From: a virus
DNA: 25,207 bases
Virus record (IMG/VR): IMGVR_UViG_3300044742_000147
Location: 1 to 25,207 of that record
Strand: one strand, 5' to 3'
The position numbers were made by a program, and so were the translations under genes. Shown one piece after another: positions 1 to 8,300 of this stretch (position 1 is the first letter of the stretch; each line of letters begins with the position of its first letter). The notes beneath the pieces are model-generated. The model was given only the letters and a program-made list of their open reading frames with translations. It did not search any database and was not told where the DNA came from.

Positions 1-707
1 AAACTGAAAGGACGCCACGCCCAAAAGAACGGGGAGTCTTTTGCTGCAACAAGGAACGGATCGAAGTTCTGTCGATACCAGCCCGGTGTCATGTTCTGGA
101 TTGAGAATGCGCTATCACGCGATTGCCCAACGATAATGCGTCCGAGATATTGTCCGCTCTCGCTCATGCCGTTGACAATCTTCGTCGATCGACCAAACTT
201 GATTGGCGTATGCCCAACATAGATGCGCCGCTGCAAAGTCAAAAGCCTCCCGACAAACAACACGCCGATTTCCGCTTCCGCCGTTCCTACTCCAAGGCTC
301 AAGCGGATGCTCGTATACAAAGCAGATGGGAAGCGGAAGATCGTCGGCTGATCATCAGGCAATGTCGTCGCCTGCACAATGGTCACGAAGCCAGCGCCGG
401 TGTTGCCTTCAATCGTAATCGGAATAACTTTGCTTCCAAGATTGTGCGCAGCGATGCCGACGTAATCGCTTAATCCGGTAAGGGTCGAAACCGTCACCGT
501 ATTCGCCGCGGTGGATGTCGCCTTCCATTTCAAGAAGGTCGCTGGATTGGCCATGTTCGTCGCAGGAAAATCCGTTGCCGCGGAACTTGCCGCAATATTG
601 CTGATCGTCACCTTCTGATCATAACCGATCAGCGGGCTGTTCGGGTTTGTGACACCGCCGCCCGTCGCAATCTCAGGAACATTCAACCCGTTTGCGAGAA
701 CGATCAT
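1..707 (-). CDS. Distal tail-like virion protein, N-terminal part (runs off window)
   Basis: An open frame starts at ATG 707-705 and runs off the left edge without a stop; about 235 residues are visible. It overlaps the tape measure stop by four bases (ATGA), typical of coupled translation. The N-terminal ~150 residues look like a beta-rich jelly-roll (galactose-binding-like) domain, including the stretch YVGIAAHNLGS. Further on come SESGQYLGR and FFWAWRPFS, motifs I associate with conserved tail proteins of rhizobial phages. Position directly after the tape measure is where the distal tail (Dit) or baseplate hub is expected, so a tail-tip structural role is likely. The exact family is a guess from pattern and position. 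That it is a real virion gene is well supported by the clean frame, the coupling and the sustained protein-like composition. Confidence 0.75.
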   Translation of the reverse strand, partial: MIVLANGLNVPEIATGGGVTNPNSPLIGYDQKVTISNIAASSAATDFPATNMANPATFLKWKATSTAANTVTVSTLTGLSDYVGIAAHNLGSKVIPITIEGNTGAGFVTIVQATTLPDDQPTIFRFPSALYTSIRLSLGVGTAEAEIGVLFVGRLLTLQRRIYVGHTPIKFGRSTKIVNGMSESGQYLGRIIVGQSRDSAFSIQNMTPGWYRQNFDPFLVAAKDSPFFWAWRPFS

Positions 708-2674
708 CCGTTCAACATCACCTTTCCGCCGTCACGCTGGAATTGAATGATGGCACGCGAGAGGTCGCGCACGGCGTCGCCAGAGTAAAGATCGGTTCGA
801 TTGAGTCCATTGATGTAGAGCGTTTGATTCCCGCCTCCACCGCCAGCCGCGCCAGCCGCGCCAGCCGTATCACCACCGCCCGCGGCAAAGGACGACGCCG
901 ATGCTGCGCCTGTGTTCGCGCTTTCCGGAGTGGTCCGCGCAATGGCTGCGATCTGTGCGGCAACGCCTGCGGCAGCGATGGCCGCGAACGCCGCTCCGAG
1001 CACTGGACCGCCAACGGCAGAACCATATGCATAAGCATTTACCGCAGCCTCGTATCCCTTTACGAGCGCGGTCGCCATCGAGATGGCTTTTATAATATTA
1101 AAAGCAGCGCCACCTTCCCTGCCGATGATCTGGCTTATCTGACCCATTGACGTGTCAACAACTTGAGCAAGCATGGAGTATTGACGCGCTTGAAGCATCG
1201 CCATGTCGAGTGCTTGCTTCTGCTGAAGTTTGGTGCGAAGTCCAGCAAACTTTGCTTCTTGCGCAAACCGCGATTGCTCGAACGTCGCGACTAACGCCAA
1301 CCGCTTTTCATACTCCTCTTGCATCGCTTCCGATTCCGTCAGAAGCGATTTGCGGATATCGACGATTTGATTTGCGACAAGTTGATCGTTGTATTTCTTG
1401 AAAGAGCCAGTCAACTTATCAACACCTGCGGCCGCGATATCTATTGCGTCAACGCCTGGAATATTGAGTCCCTTTAGCGCGCTTGGGAATTCTTCCGCCA
1501 TGCCTCCAAGTTGACCGAGCATCAACTTGCGCTTGACTTCAAGTTCCTTAATGGCGTCAGTGATTTGTGGAAAGATTGGGATTGCTCCCCCCTTACCACC
1601 AAGTCCAACTGTTATTTGCGTTCCAGCTTTTTCACCAGCATTGCCTAATTCCACCGTCCATTTTGTTGCTTCTTTCGCGGCGTCTTTCACGTCATGCAAT
1701 TGCTTCGCCATCAAAAGAGTGCCGGCGATAGCGCCAACCAACGCGCCAGCAGGACCAACACGTCCACCAAGTAATGCACCGCCGACAGCGCCGGTTACAA
1801 GCAGAATCACTTCCTTGTTGTCGATCATGAACTGAACAAGGTCGCGAAACTTTCCGGTAAGTGCTGCAATTTGAGTCTGCCCCTCCTTCGACCCTAAATA
1901 TTCATTCATCCTTCTGATAATGGGAAGCAATTCAGCGGCGATAAGTTGTCCAGTGACGGCCATCTGCTTCCCAAGCAACGCTGTCCTATCAGCCGCCTCT
2001 CCACCTTTTTTAATTGTTTCATCGCTAAGAACCAAACCAAGGGCCTGCGCTTCCTTTCTAAACTTCGCGGTTTCATCCGCACTCATCCGCAAAAAGTTTG
2101 CCGTCTTGCCCGCGGTACGACCAAACAACTCGTTGGCAATATTGTACTGCTTGGTTGTGCTATCGAGTCTTGAGAGCCGATCACGGACAAGATCAAAAGC
2201 CTCATCCAGCTTCATCGCGCGAATTTGCTCGATCGAAAGACCAAGCTGACCGAGCGCGGCGCGGAATGGAGTGACGTTAGTAGAAGCGTCGCCAACTTCA
2301 CGACTGAACCGAACCATCACTTGCGTCAATTGCTCGGATGACCCGCCCGCAACTGCTACCGCGGCTTGGTACTCTTGGAGCTTTCTAGTCGAAATACCTA
2401 ACGCTTGCGAAGTCTCATCAACTTCGTCGCTGATCTTGTTTGCTTTGACGGCGAAAAGCGCAAGCGCCGCAACCGCAACGCTTACATTTTTAGCGAAGCG
2501 GTCAACGTGCTCGCCCGCCTTACTGATACCTTTTCCAAGCGCTGCAAACGCACTTTCGTTCTGTCCGGTTTGCTTTTCAAATAATTTAAGCTTGGCAAGC
2601 GCGCGATCGATTGCTTGCGCCAACTCTTGCTCGGTCATCGTTAGTTTGACAGAGACTTCGCCGGCTTGCGCCAT
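704..2674 (-). CDS. Tail tape measure protein
   Basis: The 656-residue product should run inside the tail tube, set tail length and leave ahead of DNA at infection. The N-terminus (about 1-60) is Lys/Gln-rich and helical. Hydrophobic segments lie near residues 61-78 and 290-325, the second Gly/Ala/Val-rich and membrane-like; a further Ala/Gly-rich helix lies near 535-590. The middle (80-280) is largely helical and matches the style of siphovirus tape measures. The C-terminus (about 610-656) is a Gly-rich linker followed by a short beta-rich tail containing LYINGLNRTD. At the usual ~0.15 nm per residue the tail would be about 100 nm (inference). It is the largest gene after the tail chaperone, whose frameshifted form overlaps its start by 34 bases. 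The start ATG 2674 follows AAAGG. Confidence 0.93.
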   Translation of the reverse strand: MAQAGEVSVKLTMTEQELAQAIDRALAKLKLFEKQTGQNESAFAALGKGISKAGEHVDRFAKNVSVAVAALALFAVKANKISDEVDETSQALGISTRKLQEYQAAVAVAGGSSEQLTQVMVRFSREVGDASTNVTPFRAALGQLGLSIEQIRAMKLDEAFDLVRDRLSRLDSTTKQYNIANELFGRTAGKTANFLRMSADETAKFRKEAQALGLVLSDETIKKGGEAADRTALLGKQMAVTGQLIAAELLPIIRRMNEYLGSKEGQTQIAALTGKFRDLVQFMIDNKEVILLVTGAVGGALLGGRVGPAGALVGAIAGTLLMAKQLHDVKDAAKEATKWTVELGNAGEKAGTQITVGLGGKGGAIPIFPQITDAIKELEVKRKLMLGQLGGMAEEFPSALKGLNIPGVDAIDIAAAGVDKLTGSFKKYNDQLVANQIVDIRKSLLTESEAMQEEYEKRLALVATFEQSRFAQEAKFAGLRTKLQQKQALDMAMLQARQYSMLAQVVDTSMGQISQIIGREGGAAFNIIKAISMATALVKGYEAAVNAYAYGSAVGGPVLGAAFAAIAAAGVAAQIAAIARTTPESANTGAASASSFAAGGGDTAGAAGAAGGGGGNQTLYINGLNRTDLYSGDAVRDLSRAIIQFQRDGGKVMLNG

Positions 2675-3332
2675 TGCGATCGACCTTTCCCATACGCCCG
2701 GTCGTATATAGCAGCGGCTTCACTTTCGGGCATCGGATATTTAGGGCCGCCGTACGTGATCGGCGTTTTATGAGCTTCGACTAACCACCAGAACTCCGTT
2801 GGGTGGAGTTGCCAGAACTGATCGGGACTGATTCCCCATTGCGTAGCCGCTTTGAAGGCTTCTCGGACGAACTCGATGCGGCGTCCCGAGTCCGCCCGTT
2901 CGATTCCCCCTTGGATTTGCCTGCAACGTGTTCGGCAATTTTTGCGTCTGCAATATCCTCTGGCAGACCTTCAAGCTCTTTCGACATTTCCTCGATTTCA
3001 CGCATCGTGTCGGGTGGAGTAATGATCTCAATCAAACCGTTGGCGAATACAATCGCACGTTTGTATTTATCGGCGGCGTCTTTCCCCCCTGGAAAAATTT
3101 CGGCATAAACTTCTTCAGTGGAAACCGAAAGCCCGGTATACCGAAGCGCGCACGCGTAAGCCGACGCGAGCATTTCATACTTGCCACGCTGCGCACCCAT
3201 CGCAAGATCATGCGCGGTGATGTCTTCGACCCGTTCCAATCGGCGGATCAATCCCATCACACGATTGGAGGGGATAACATATTCCGACCCCCTCCACTCG
3301 ATCCTGATGTCATCCCACGGCTTGAAAGCCAT
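2641..3332 (-). CDS. Tail assembly chaperone, -1 frameshifted form (GT-type)
   Basis: A second product can be made by a -1 ribosomal frameshift at the five-G run at 2906-2910 (minus strand AAG GGG GAA). The shifted frame runs from GGA at 2907-2905 to TAA at 2643-2641 and adds 88 residues to the first 142, giving about 230. The extension contains ISPDQFWQLHPTEFWWLVEA, which closely resembles the P-x-x-F-W-x-x-x-P-x-E-F/L signature of tail chaperones of gene-transfer-agent and rhizobial phage type. The extension frame has upstream stops at 2973-2971 and 3000-2998 and no ATG, GTG or TTG before its conserved part, so it can hardly be an independent gene. The slip string is not a textbook X XXY YYZ heptamer, because the second codon would re-pair poorly. 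Slippage of the GGG codon alone is the simplest mechanism. Confidence 0.75.
2781..3332 (-). CDS. Tail assembly chaperone, unshifted form (G-type)
   Basis: This 183-residue frame begins at ATG 3332, directly abutting the stop of the upstream gp10-like gene, with AAGGGA upstream. Residues 1-142 look like a normal soluble helical protein (WRGSEYVIPSNRVMGLIRRL near the start). After about residue 142 the frame turns into low-complexity Ser/Arg/Asn-rich sequence, which suggests that the natural continuation lies in another frame. In siphoviruses the two chaperone products (G and GT, as in lambda) coat the tape measure and recruit tail tube subunits. Location between tail tube and tape measure fits exactly. 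Its GT form is listed separately. Confidence 0.85.
   Translation of the reverse strand: MAFKPWDDIRIEWRGSEYVIPSNRVMGLIRRLERVEDITAHDLAMGAQRGKYEMLASAYACALRYTGLSVSTEEVYAEIFPGGKDAADKYKRAIVFANGLIEIITPPDTMREIEEMSKELEGLPEDIADAKIAEHVAGKSKGESNGRTRDAASSSSEKPSKRLRNGESVPISSGNSTQRSSGG
2905..2912 (-). promoter_or_regulatory. Candidate -1 programmed frameshift site
   Basis: The minus strand reads AAGGGGGA across these bases. The G frame reads AAG GGG GAA. Slipping one base back at GGG keeps perfect pairing and enters the frame encoding the FWQLHPTEFWW chaperone extension. Another A-rich string (GCA AAA ATT) about 40 bases upstream is less likely, because the shifted frame between the two sites is Cys/Arg-rich and not protein-like. 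Confidence 0.6.
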
Positions 3333-3752
3333 TCATTTTCCCTTTTCGTTTAAGCCGCTCCGAACCTCACCAGCAACGTCCGGCGCAAGCTGTGACCTCA
3401 ATTCGTTGAGTGAGGACTCCAAATATTTCGGTTGACCGGCAGGCCCCCAATAAACACCAAGACGGGATGGTCGCGGCTTGCCCTTAAGTTTCTGCTCTAA
3501 GTTTTCATGAACGTACCATGCGTAGTCAGCGGAGAATCCGACATCGATTGACATCTTATCCTCGCCCGGTCGCGTGTAAGCAGAAGCCTTCAAAATCCCC
3601 TTCTCTATCGGGACGCGTTGCTGCGCGAGTCTCCGCACCTTGAGTCCAAAACTATAAAGACCCGCAAGTGCGTTTTTCTTTATACCTACACCTTGACGCT
3701 TCAATGCGGCGTTGACTTCGGCAACGCCTTTGATTTGCACATGCTTCGCCAC
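3333..3752 (-). CDS. HK97 gp10-like head-tail/tail completion protein
   Basis: The 139-residue product matches the HK97-gp10 style: an N-terminal helical region (VAEVNAALKRQGVGIKKNA), a central PIEKG segment, then the Tyr/Trp-rich YAWYVHEN followed by KPRPSRLGVYWGPAG and a C-terminal KYLESSLNELR. Members of this family sit at the head-tail interface or help complete the tail. Here it lies after the tail tube rather than before it, which is less usual. The start is GTG at 3752-3750, immediately after the TAA of the upstream gene (zero-base gap); no better ATG is near. The stop directly abuts the ATG of the tail chaperone. Confidence 0.8.
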   Translation of the reverse strand: MAKHVQIKGVAEVNAALKRQGVGIKKNALAGLYSFGLKVRRLAQQRVPIEKGILKASAYTRPGEDKMSIDVGFSADYAWYVHENLEQKLKGKPRPSRLGVYWGPAGQPKYLESSLNELRSQLAPDVAGEVRSGLNEKGK

Positions 3753-4166
3753 TTATGGCACCACTACGCCGGCTTCCTTGATATGAAGATCAATCGTTGT
3801 CGTTGCAACCGCGAAGCCGAGGAACGCCGGATACTTTCCCGTCGTTGCATCGGTCGAGATATTTGATATCGCCCCCGGAGTTGAGCTTGACCAGTACGGA
3901 GTACCTACGACAACGGTCCCACCGATGTTAATCCGCCCTGACTTTTGCACGACGACGCTTTGATTGATAGCCGCATTATCAACGGCGATCCCGTAAGGCT
4001 TACGGATGATTGCCGACGCGTTGTCATTGTCGCACAGCCCGAATCTGCCCGCTGCGCTTTTATAAACAACCTGCCCCGCGGTAATCGCTTCCAGAGCGAG
4101 AGCGGTTTCGGTTTCAGCATTTGTCCCGGGAGAGACGTTCGCCGCGGTGACAGAGAGATTTGCCAT
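3753..4166 (-). CDS. Cement/decoration-like virion protein (DUF2190-like)
   Basis: The 137-residue product is beta-rich, without Trp-rich or catalytic motifs, and has the repeated pattern of small capsid-cement proteins: AITAGQVVYKSAAGRF, then KPYGIAVDNAAINQSVVVQ, GRINIGGTVVVGTPYW and a C-terminal LGFAVATTTIDLHI. The alternating ITAGQVVY, GIAVDNA and VVVGTPYW blocks are those of DUF2190-type phage proteins that stabilise capsids. It lies between tail tube and gp10-like genes, so a tail-surface decoration role is also possible. The start ATG 4166-4164 follows a strong AAGGAGAA. A second, unrelated cement-like protein is encoded next to the capsid gene. Confidence 0.65.
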   Translation of the reverse strand: MANLSVTAANVSPGTNAETETALALEAITAGQVVYKSAAGRFGLCDNDNASAIIRKPYGIAVDNAAINQSVVVQKSGRINIGGTVVVGTPYWSSSTPGAISNISTDATTGKYPAFLGFAVATTTIDLHIKEAGVVVP

Positions 4167-4183
4167 GATCGATTCTCCTTCAA

Positions 4184-4203
4184 CTGATCAGAACTGATCA
4201 GAA
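4184..4203. repeat. Perfect 2 x 10-bp tandem repeat of a palindrome
   Basis: The 10-mer CTGATCAGAA occurs twice head to tail. Each copy contains the 8-bp palindrome CTGATCAG. It fills the short gap between the tail tube stop and the ribosome binding site of the next gene. Function unknown; it could be a duplication scar or a binding site. Confidence 0.7.
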
Positions 4204-4206
4204 TGG

Positions 4207-4593
4207 TTATGCATACGGCGTGTAGACAGTGACGCCAGTTGACTGCAACGTACATTCGAACGTCATCGCGTCGTTGTACGTGATCCCCTCATTGAAGTTC
4301 GCCATGAAGAACGAACCGGACAGAACGTCACCGTTTGGATAGGTGAACGATGCCACGCGCGTACGCGTGCCCGCGAACCAATCGACCTTCAAGCGCGTGT
4401 CCTTGGTCACGCCCGAAAGCGAAATTTCGACCTCGTTTTGCCCGGGCACGGTCAACAGCGTACGCCATCCGTTATCTTCGTCACTGGTCACGTCGATCGG
4501 TTCGCCGTTGCAAGCTGCCGATTTTTCACGGACGCCAAGCACCGCCGCGCCGTTCCATTCAAAGTCTACGTCCCGTCCTGCATTCGCAACCAT
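4207..4593 (-). CDS. Major tail tube protein
   Basis: This 128-residue protein has the features of the TP901-1/lambda-V type tail tube fold: an N-terminal DVDFEWNGAAVLGVREKS, then EPIDVTSDEDNGWRTLL, a VEISLSGVTKD strand pair, and a C-terminal FNEGITYNDAMTFECTLQS. The GWRTLL-VPG-VEISLSG order is characteristic of this family, also found as the tail tube of Rhodobacter-type gene transfer agents. It polymerises in hexameric rings around the tape measure. Its place after the tail terminator and before the chaperone supports the call. ATG 4593 follows AAAAGGAGC at good spacing. Confidence 0.9.
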   Translation of the reverse strand: MVANAGRDVDFEWNGAAVLGVREKSAACNGEPIDVTSDEDNGWRTLLTVPGQNEVEISLSGVTKDTRLKVDWFAGTRTRVASFTYPNGDVLSGSFFMANFNEGITYNDAMTFECTLQSTGVTVYTPYA

Positions 4594-4613
4594 ATCAAGC
4601 TCCTTTTGTTAGA

Positions 4614-5039
4614 TCACACACGTTGCCGAATTGTGCTGTAATTGGCGACCAAAAGATGCCGGTCGTTATCATCGCGGCCTATCGCGGAAATTTCCGTCAC
4701 CAAATTGATCAAGACGAAAGTGGAATCGACCGTGATAAGCGGAGTCCCAAGGATCAAAAGGTCGCGGATTTCTTCGTGCTTGGAGTATGCCAATTCATAC
4801 CCTGTATCGATGCCTGCGACGACAAGCTTGCGATGTCTGACGCGCACCTGAATCGTCGGATGCATCAAGTCGAGCTCGTCCGTATCCGGCTCAAGTCCGC
4901 CGGTATCGTAAACCGTAACGCAATTGTCGGGCTCCATCGGCTCGCGACTGATATTGATCGACCAGCCCGTCATGGCATTGAGAACGCCCACGCCTTGCAC
5001 GTCGAGATATTTCGCAATGTCGTGAGCGGGTGAAAGCAT
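4614..5039 (-). CDS. Tail terminator / minor capsid protein
   Basis: The 141-residue product starts MLSPAHDIAKYLDVQGVG and contains MTGWSINISREPMEPDNCV with VYDTGGLEPDTDELDLMHP and IQVRVRHR, the pattern of the tail-terminator / bacteriophage minor-capsid family (PF12691-like). The DNCVTVYDTGG and RVR elements are the most telling. It would cap the tail tube and bind the stopper ring. I chose ATG 5039-5037, which overlaps the connector stop by one base (TGATG), rather than a TTG three codons upstream. The gene sits exactly between stopper and tail tube, as in gene transfer agents. Confidence 0.85.
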   Translation of the reverse strand: MLSPAHDIAKYLDVQGVGVLNAMTGWSINISREPMEPDNCVTVYDTGGLEPDTDELDLMHPTIQVRVRHRKLVVAGIDTGYELAYSKHEEIRDLLILGTPLITVDSTFVLINLVTEISAIGRDDNDRHLLVANYSTIRQRV

Positions 5040-5383
5040 CAAACCCAAACCTTGATTAGCGTTCGGTCTTGCTTGAGCGTCGGGCTCAAATCGATCCGCC
5101 GTATCTCGAAGGCACCCTCGACATTCCGCGGGTCAGCGTCGGCAGAGATGCCGTTCACCAAGTAACCTTTTACCTCGACAAGTAGGCTACTGTAAACAAT
5201 AGCATTCGAAGAAACCTCCCGCATTTCCGAATCGCGGAATATTAGGGCGACCTCCTGCCAACGGCAAACTATTGGAACTGGCGCTAAAAATGGCACTCCA
5301 CCAAATCGGTCATTCGCCGCGACCGGTGCCCAATACGTCGCGATGTGCACCATCAGTGCGCTTGTCCAGGGGGTTATGGTCAT
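5039..5383 (-). CDS. Head-tail stopper-like connector, stand-alone copy
   Basis: The 114-residue product begins MTITPWT and contains ATYWAPVAANDRFGG, IVCRWQE, IFRD, SSNAIVY, GYLVNG, GAFEIRRID and a C-terminal IKVWV. It is the small single-domain version of a domain that also ends the 1393- and 388-residue repeat proteins just upstream, the three being clearly homologous. Its place directly before the tail terminator fits a head-tail stopper, a ring that closes the capsid after packaging and docks the tail. The family identification rests on position and motif pattern. ATG 5383-5381 overlaps the upstream TGA in an ATGA junction; an in-frame TTG at 5392 is a less likely alternative. Confidence 0.8.
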   Translation of the reverse strand: MTITPWTSALMVHIATYWAPVAANDRFGGVPFLAPVPIVCRWQEVALIFRDSEMREVSSNAIVYSSLLVEVKGYLVNGISADADPRNVEGAFEIRRIDLSPTLKQDRTLIKVWV

Positions 5384-8300
5384 AGCCAACACTTGTTCAA
5401 TTGCCGATCGGCAAAATACGCCGGAGAGACATGGGTCTGCCTAATCTCAAATGCTCCATCGACATTCAATGGATCAAGCTCATTGAATTCCCCGAGTGCA
5501 AGGTATCCTCCAATCTCAAGCTTTCGAGCAGGATAAACAATAGCGTTCGAAATCCTTTCTTGCCCTCGCACATCGCGGAACAGTTGTCCGGTGTCTTGCC
5601 ATCTGCATCTGATGATAATCGGTGGAAGTAGCAGTCTGGTACCAAAGCGATCGTCGCTGGTCGGTGGCCAATAGGTAGCAAGCGCGGTCATATTTCGAGT
5701 CCAAGGCGGAAGGCTTCCTTCCTCCGTTTCGACAATCGGACCAAAGCCAGCCGCGACGGACAATAACAACTGCGCGGTATCCGGAGAAAAGACCAATGCC
5801 CCACCCGCATCCGGAGCAGTGCTCGTTAGCAACAGGTCAGCCGCGCCCGGTCGCAACACGATACGGAACTCGATCAGCGGCGCTGTCGTGCTCAATATCA
5901 AGTCTGCGCGCGCGGGCGCGATGGTGTAGTTAAGCGCAAGGCTAGGCGCGCTTGTGCTCAACGATAGGTCAGAATTGGCTGGTGCTTGGACTGATATCAG
6001 TGTGAATGCCGGTGCGGTAGACGATAACGCCAAGTCAGCACTGGCAACGGTAATGCTTTCGCGGAACGTCAGCGACGGAGCAGTAGTTGAAAGCGTCAAA
6101 TCAAATCGAGTGGGAGAGAGAACTGCAAAGAGAGTAACCGATGGAGCAACGTTGCTAATGGCAAGGTCGGCATTTGCAGGAACGATGACAGTATTGAGCG
6201 AGGCGGCGGGAGCAACCGTCGAAAGGGTTAAATCGGTATGAGCCGGAGATGCTGCCGTAAATGTCGAGAGTGACGGCGCGACGGTCGAAAGCGTCAGATC
6301 GGCAGATGCAGGAACGGAAGATGCTAACAGCGATACATTTGGTGCTGTTGTCGAAAGCAAAAGGTCGGCATTTGCCGGAGTAAGAAAGCGGTCATCAGTC
6401 GCGTCCACAGCCGGAGCAACTGAGGACAACGCAAGCTCAGCATTCGGAATAACAAGCGATACCGAATCGCCGGTTGCGACCTGCGGCGATTGCGACGACA
6501 AGGCCAAATCGGCCGCAACCGGGAATTGATTGAGCGTAAGCAGCAGCGCCGGGGCGACGGAGGACAGGGTCAAGTCGGCAGAGGCAGGGAAGCGACCGGT
6601 CGAACTCGCGACAAGCGGGGCGACGCTCGAAAGCACCAAATCGACCCGAGCGGGAAGCAGACCGGTATTCAGGGCAAGGATCGGGGCAGCGGTCGAAAGC
6701 GACAAATCCCCGACCGCCGGGGAAATGGCCGTCTGAGCCGTTAGGAAGGCCGTGGGTGCGGTTTGGGACAGAAGGGCGTCAACGGATGCCGGGGAGTATC
6801 TGGCGTTCTCCTGGACCGTCGGAGCGGCTGTGGATAGGGCAAGATCGGCCGATGCCGAGGACAGCTTGACCGTCAGCGTGACAGACGGGGCGACGGTTGA
6901 AAGAGCAAGGTCCACCGTTGCAGGCGTCAAGGTAAACACTTGCTGCGATGATGGGGCTGCTGTGGAAAGCAATAGGTCCGCATTCGCAGGCGAAAGGCTG
7001 ACAATAAATGCAAGACTTGGCGCAACGGTCGAAAGTGCAAGATCTACGTTCGCTGGCGCGAGCACAATTCGCTCTGCCAGCGTTGGGGCGAAAGTCGAAA
7101 GCGCAAGGTCCGCATGAGCGGGTGAAATGTCGGTGCTTGCCGATATCGTAAGTATCGGCGCAACAGATGAAACAAAGAGAACCGTGTTCTGATCCCACGC
7201 CGAAAATCCAGACGGAAGCGTCACGCCGACGACAGTGAAATCGAGAGTAAGTTGGCTTTGACCAAGAATGGTGATTACTACAAAAGCATCGCCGGTAAAG
7301 CCGAGAGGAAATCCGAGGGTGCCTGTTGCCGGATCAGCGCCAGCGTCATCGTTCCAATTACCTGTTGCGACTTTGTACCAAAATTCGCGCGTGCCCATAT
7401 CAACGGCGAATAGGACTTCTTGACCAAGATTAAATGACTCGCCATTGCCTATAAATACTCCATTAAAATAAATGTCCGCGTTGGCATAAACTGCGGTGCT
7501 ATTGGTATCGAAGCCGGGCCACGAATTGCCGGAATTGTCGCTGACAGCCGAAGCATTTGCAAAACCGATGGCGGTGTCTGCACCACCAACTAAGACCTGC
7601 GTCAAAACCTTGAAACAAAACTTTCCGGCCGATTTGGAGGACAGTGAAAAAGCGCTCGGATAACTCGCTGTGCTGTCTGTGTAGGCAATTAGATTAGCGG
7701 CCGTCAGCATAATCGCCTGGTCATGCCGGTTCGGGTCAAGCGTCTCAGCGCCGACCTGAGCAGCGGTTAAGCCAATCCAATACGAAAGCGTCGGAGCAAC
7801 GCTCGATAAGGCAAGGTCTGATGCAGCAGGGGTTAAGACTAAATTCTCGGCGGCAGTTAAGATAACATCTGGCGCTGTCGTCGAAAGCGCAACGTCTCCA
7901 TTCGAGGGAGACAGTGCGATAATTAACGTGAGGGACGGAACATCGGACGAAAGGGCAATGTCGCCAGCGGCCGGGCTCAGGCGTTGCGTGAGCGTGAGCG
8001 ACGGCGCGACTGATGACAAAGCAAGGTCCACGCGCGCAGGCGCGATGTCGGTCTCAAGCTGCACGGCAGGAGCGGTCGTCGAGAGCGCAATGTCTCCGCT
8101 TGCAGGAAATATCCTTTGCGTGAGCGTAAGAGACGGAGCAACAGTCGAGATCGCGATGTCACCGCCGGCCGGAAGCAGTCCGATGTTTGTCGATAATGCC
8201 GGCTCGACTGTGGACTGCGTGACATTGCCCTGAGCAGGCGTGAACGCAATGCGCTCCGTCAGCGTCGGAGCAACGGTTGATAAAGCAAGATCAACACGAT

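Noticed and set aside
2641-2973. Sequencing error or broken gene as explanation for the chaperone frame change
   Set aside because: The frame change falls at a G run in exactly the gene where programmed frameshifting is conserved, so a natural -1 shift is the better explanation; an error cannot be fully excluded.
2768-3031. Third-frame minus-strand ORF inside the tail chaperone
   Set aside because: Arg/Ser/Cys-rich product without motif; the real alternative frame is the -1 frame with the FWQLHPTEFWW signature.
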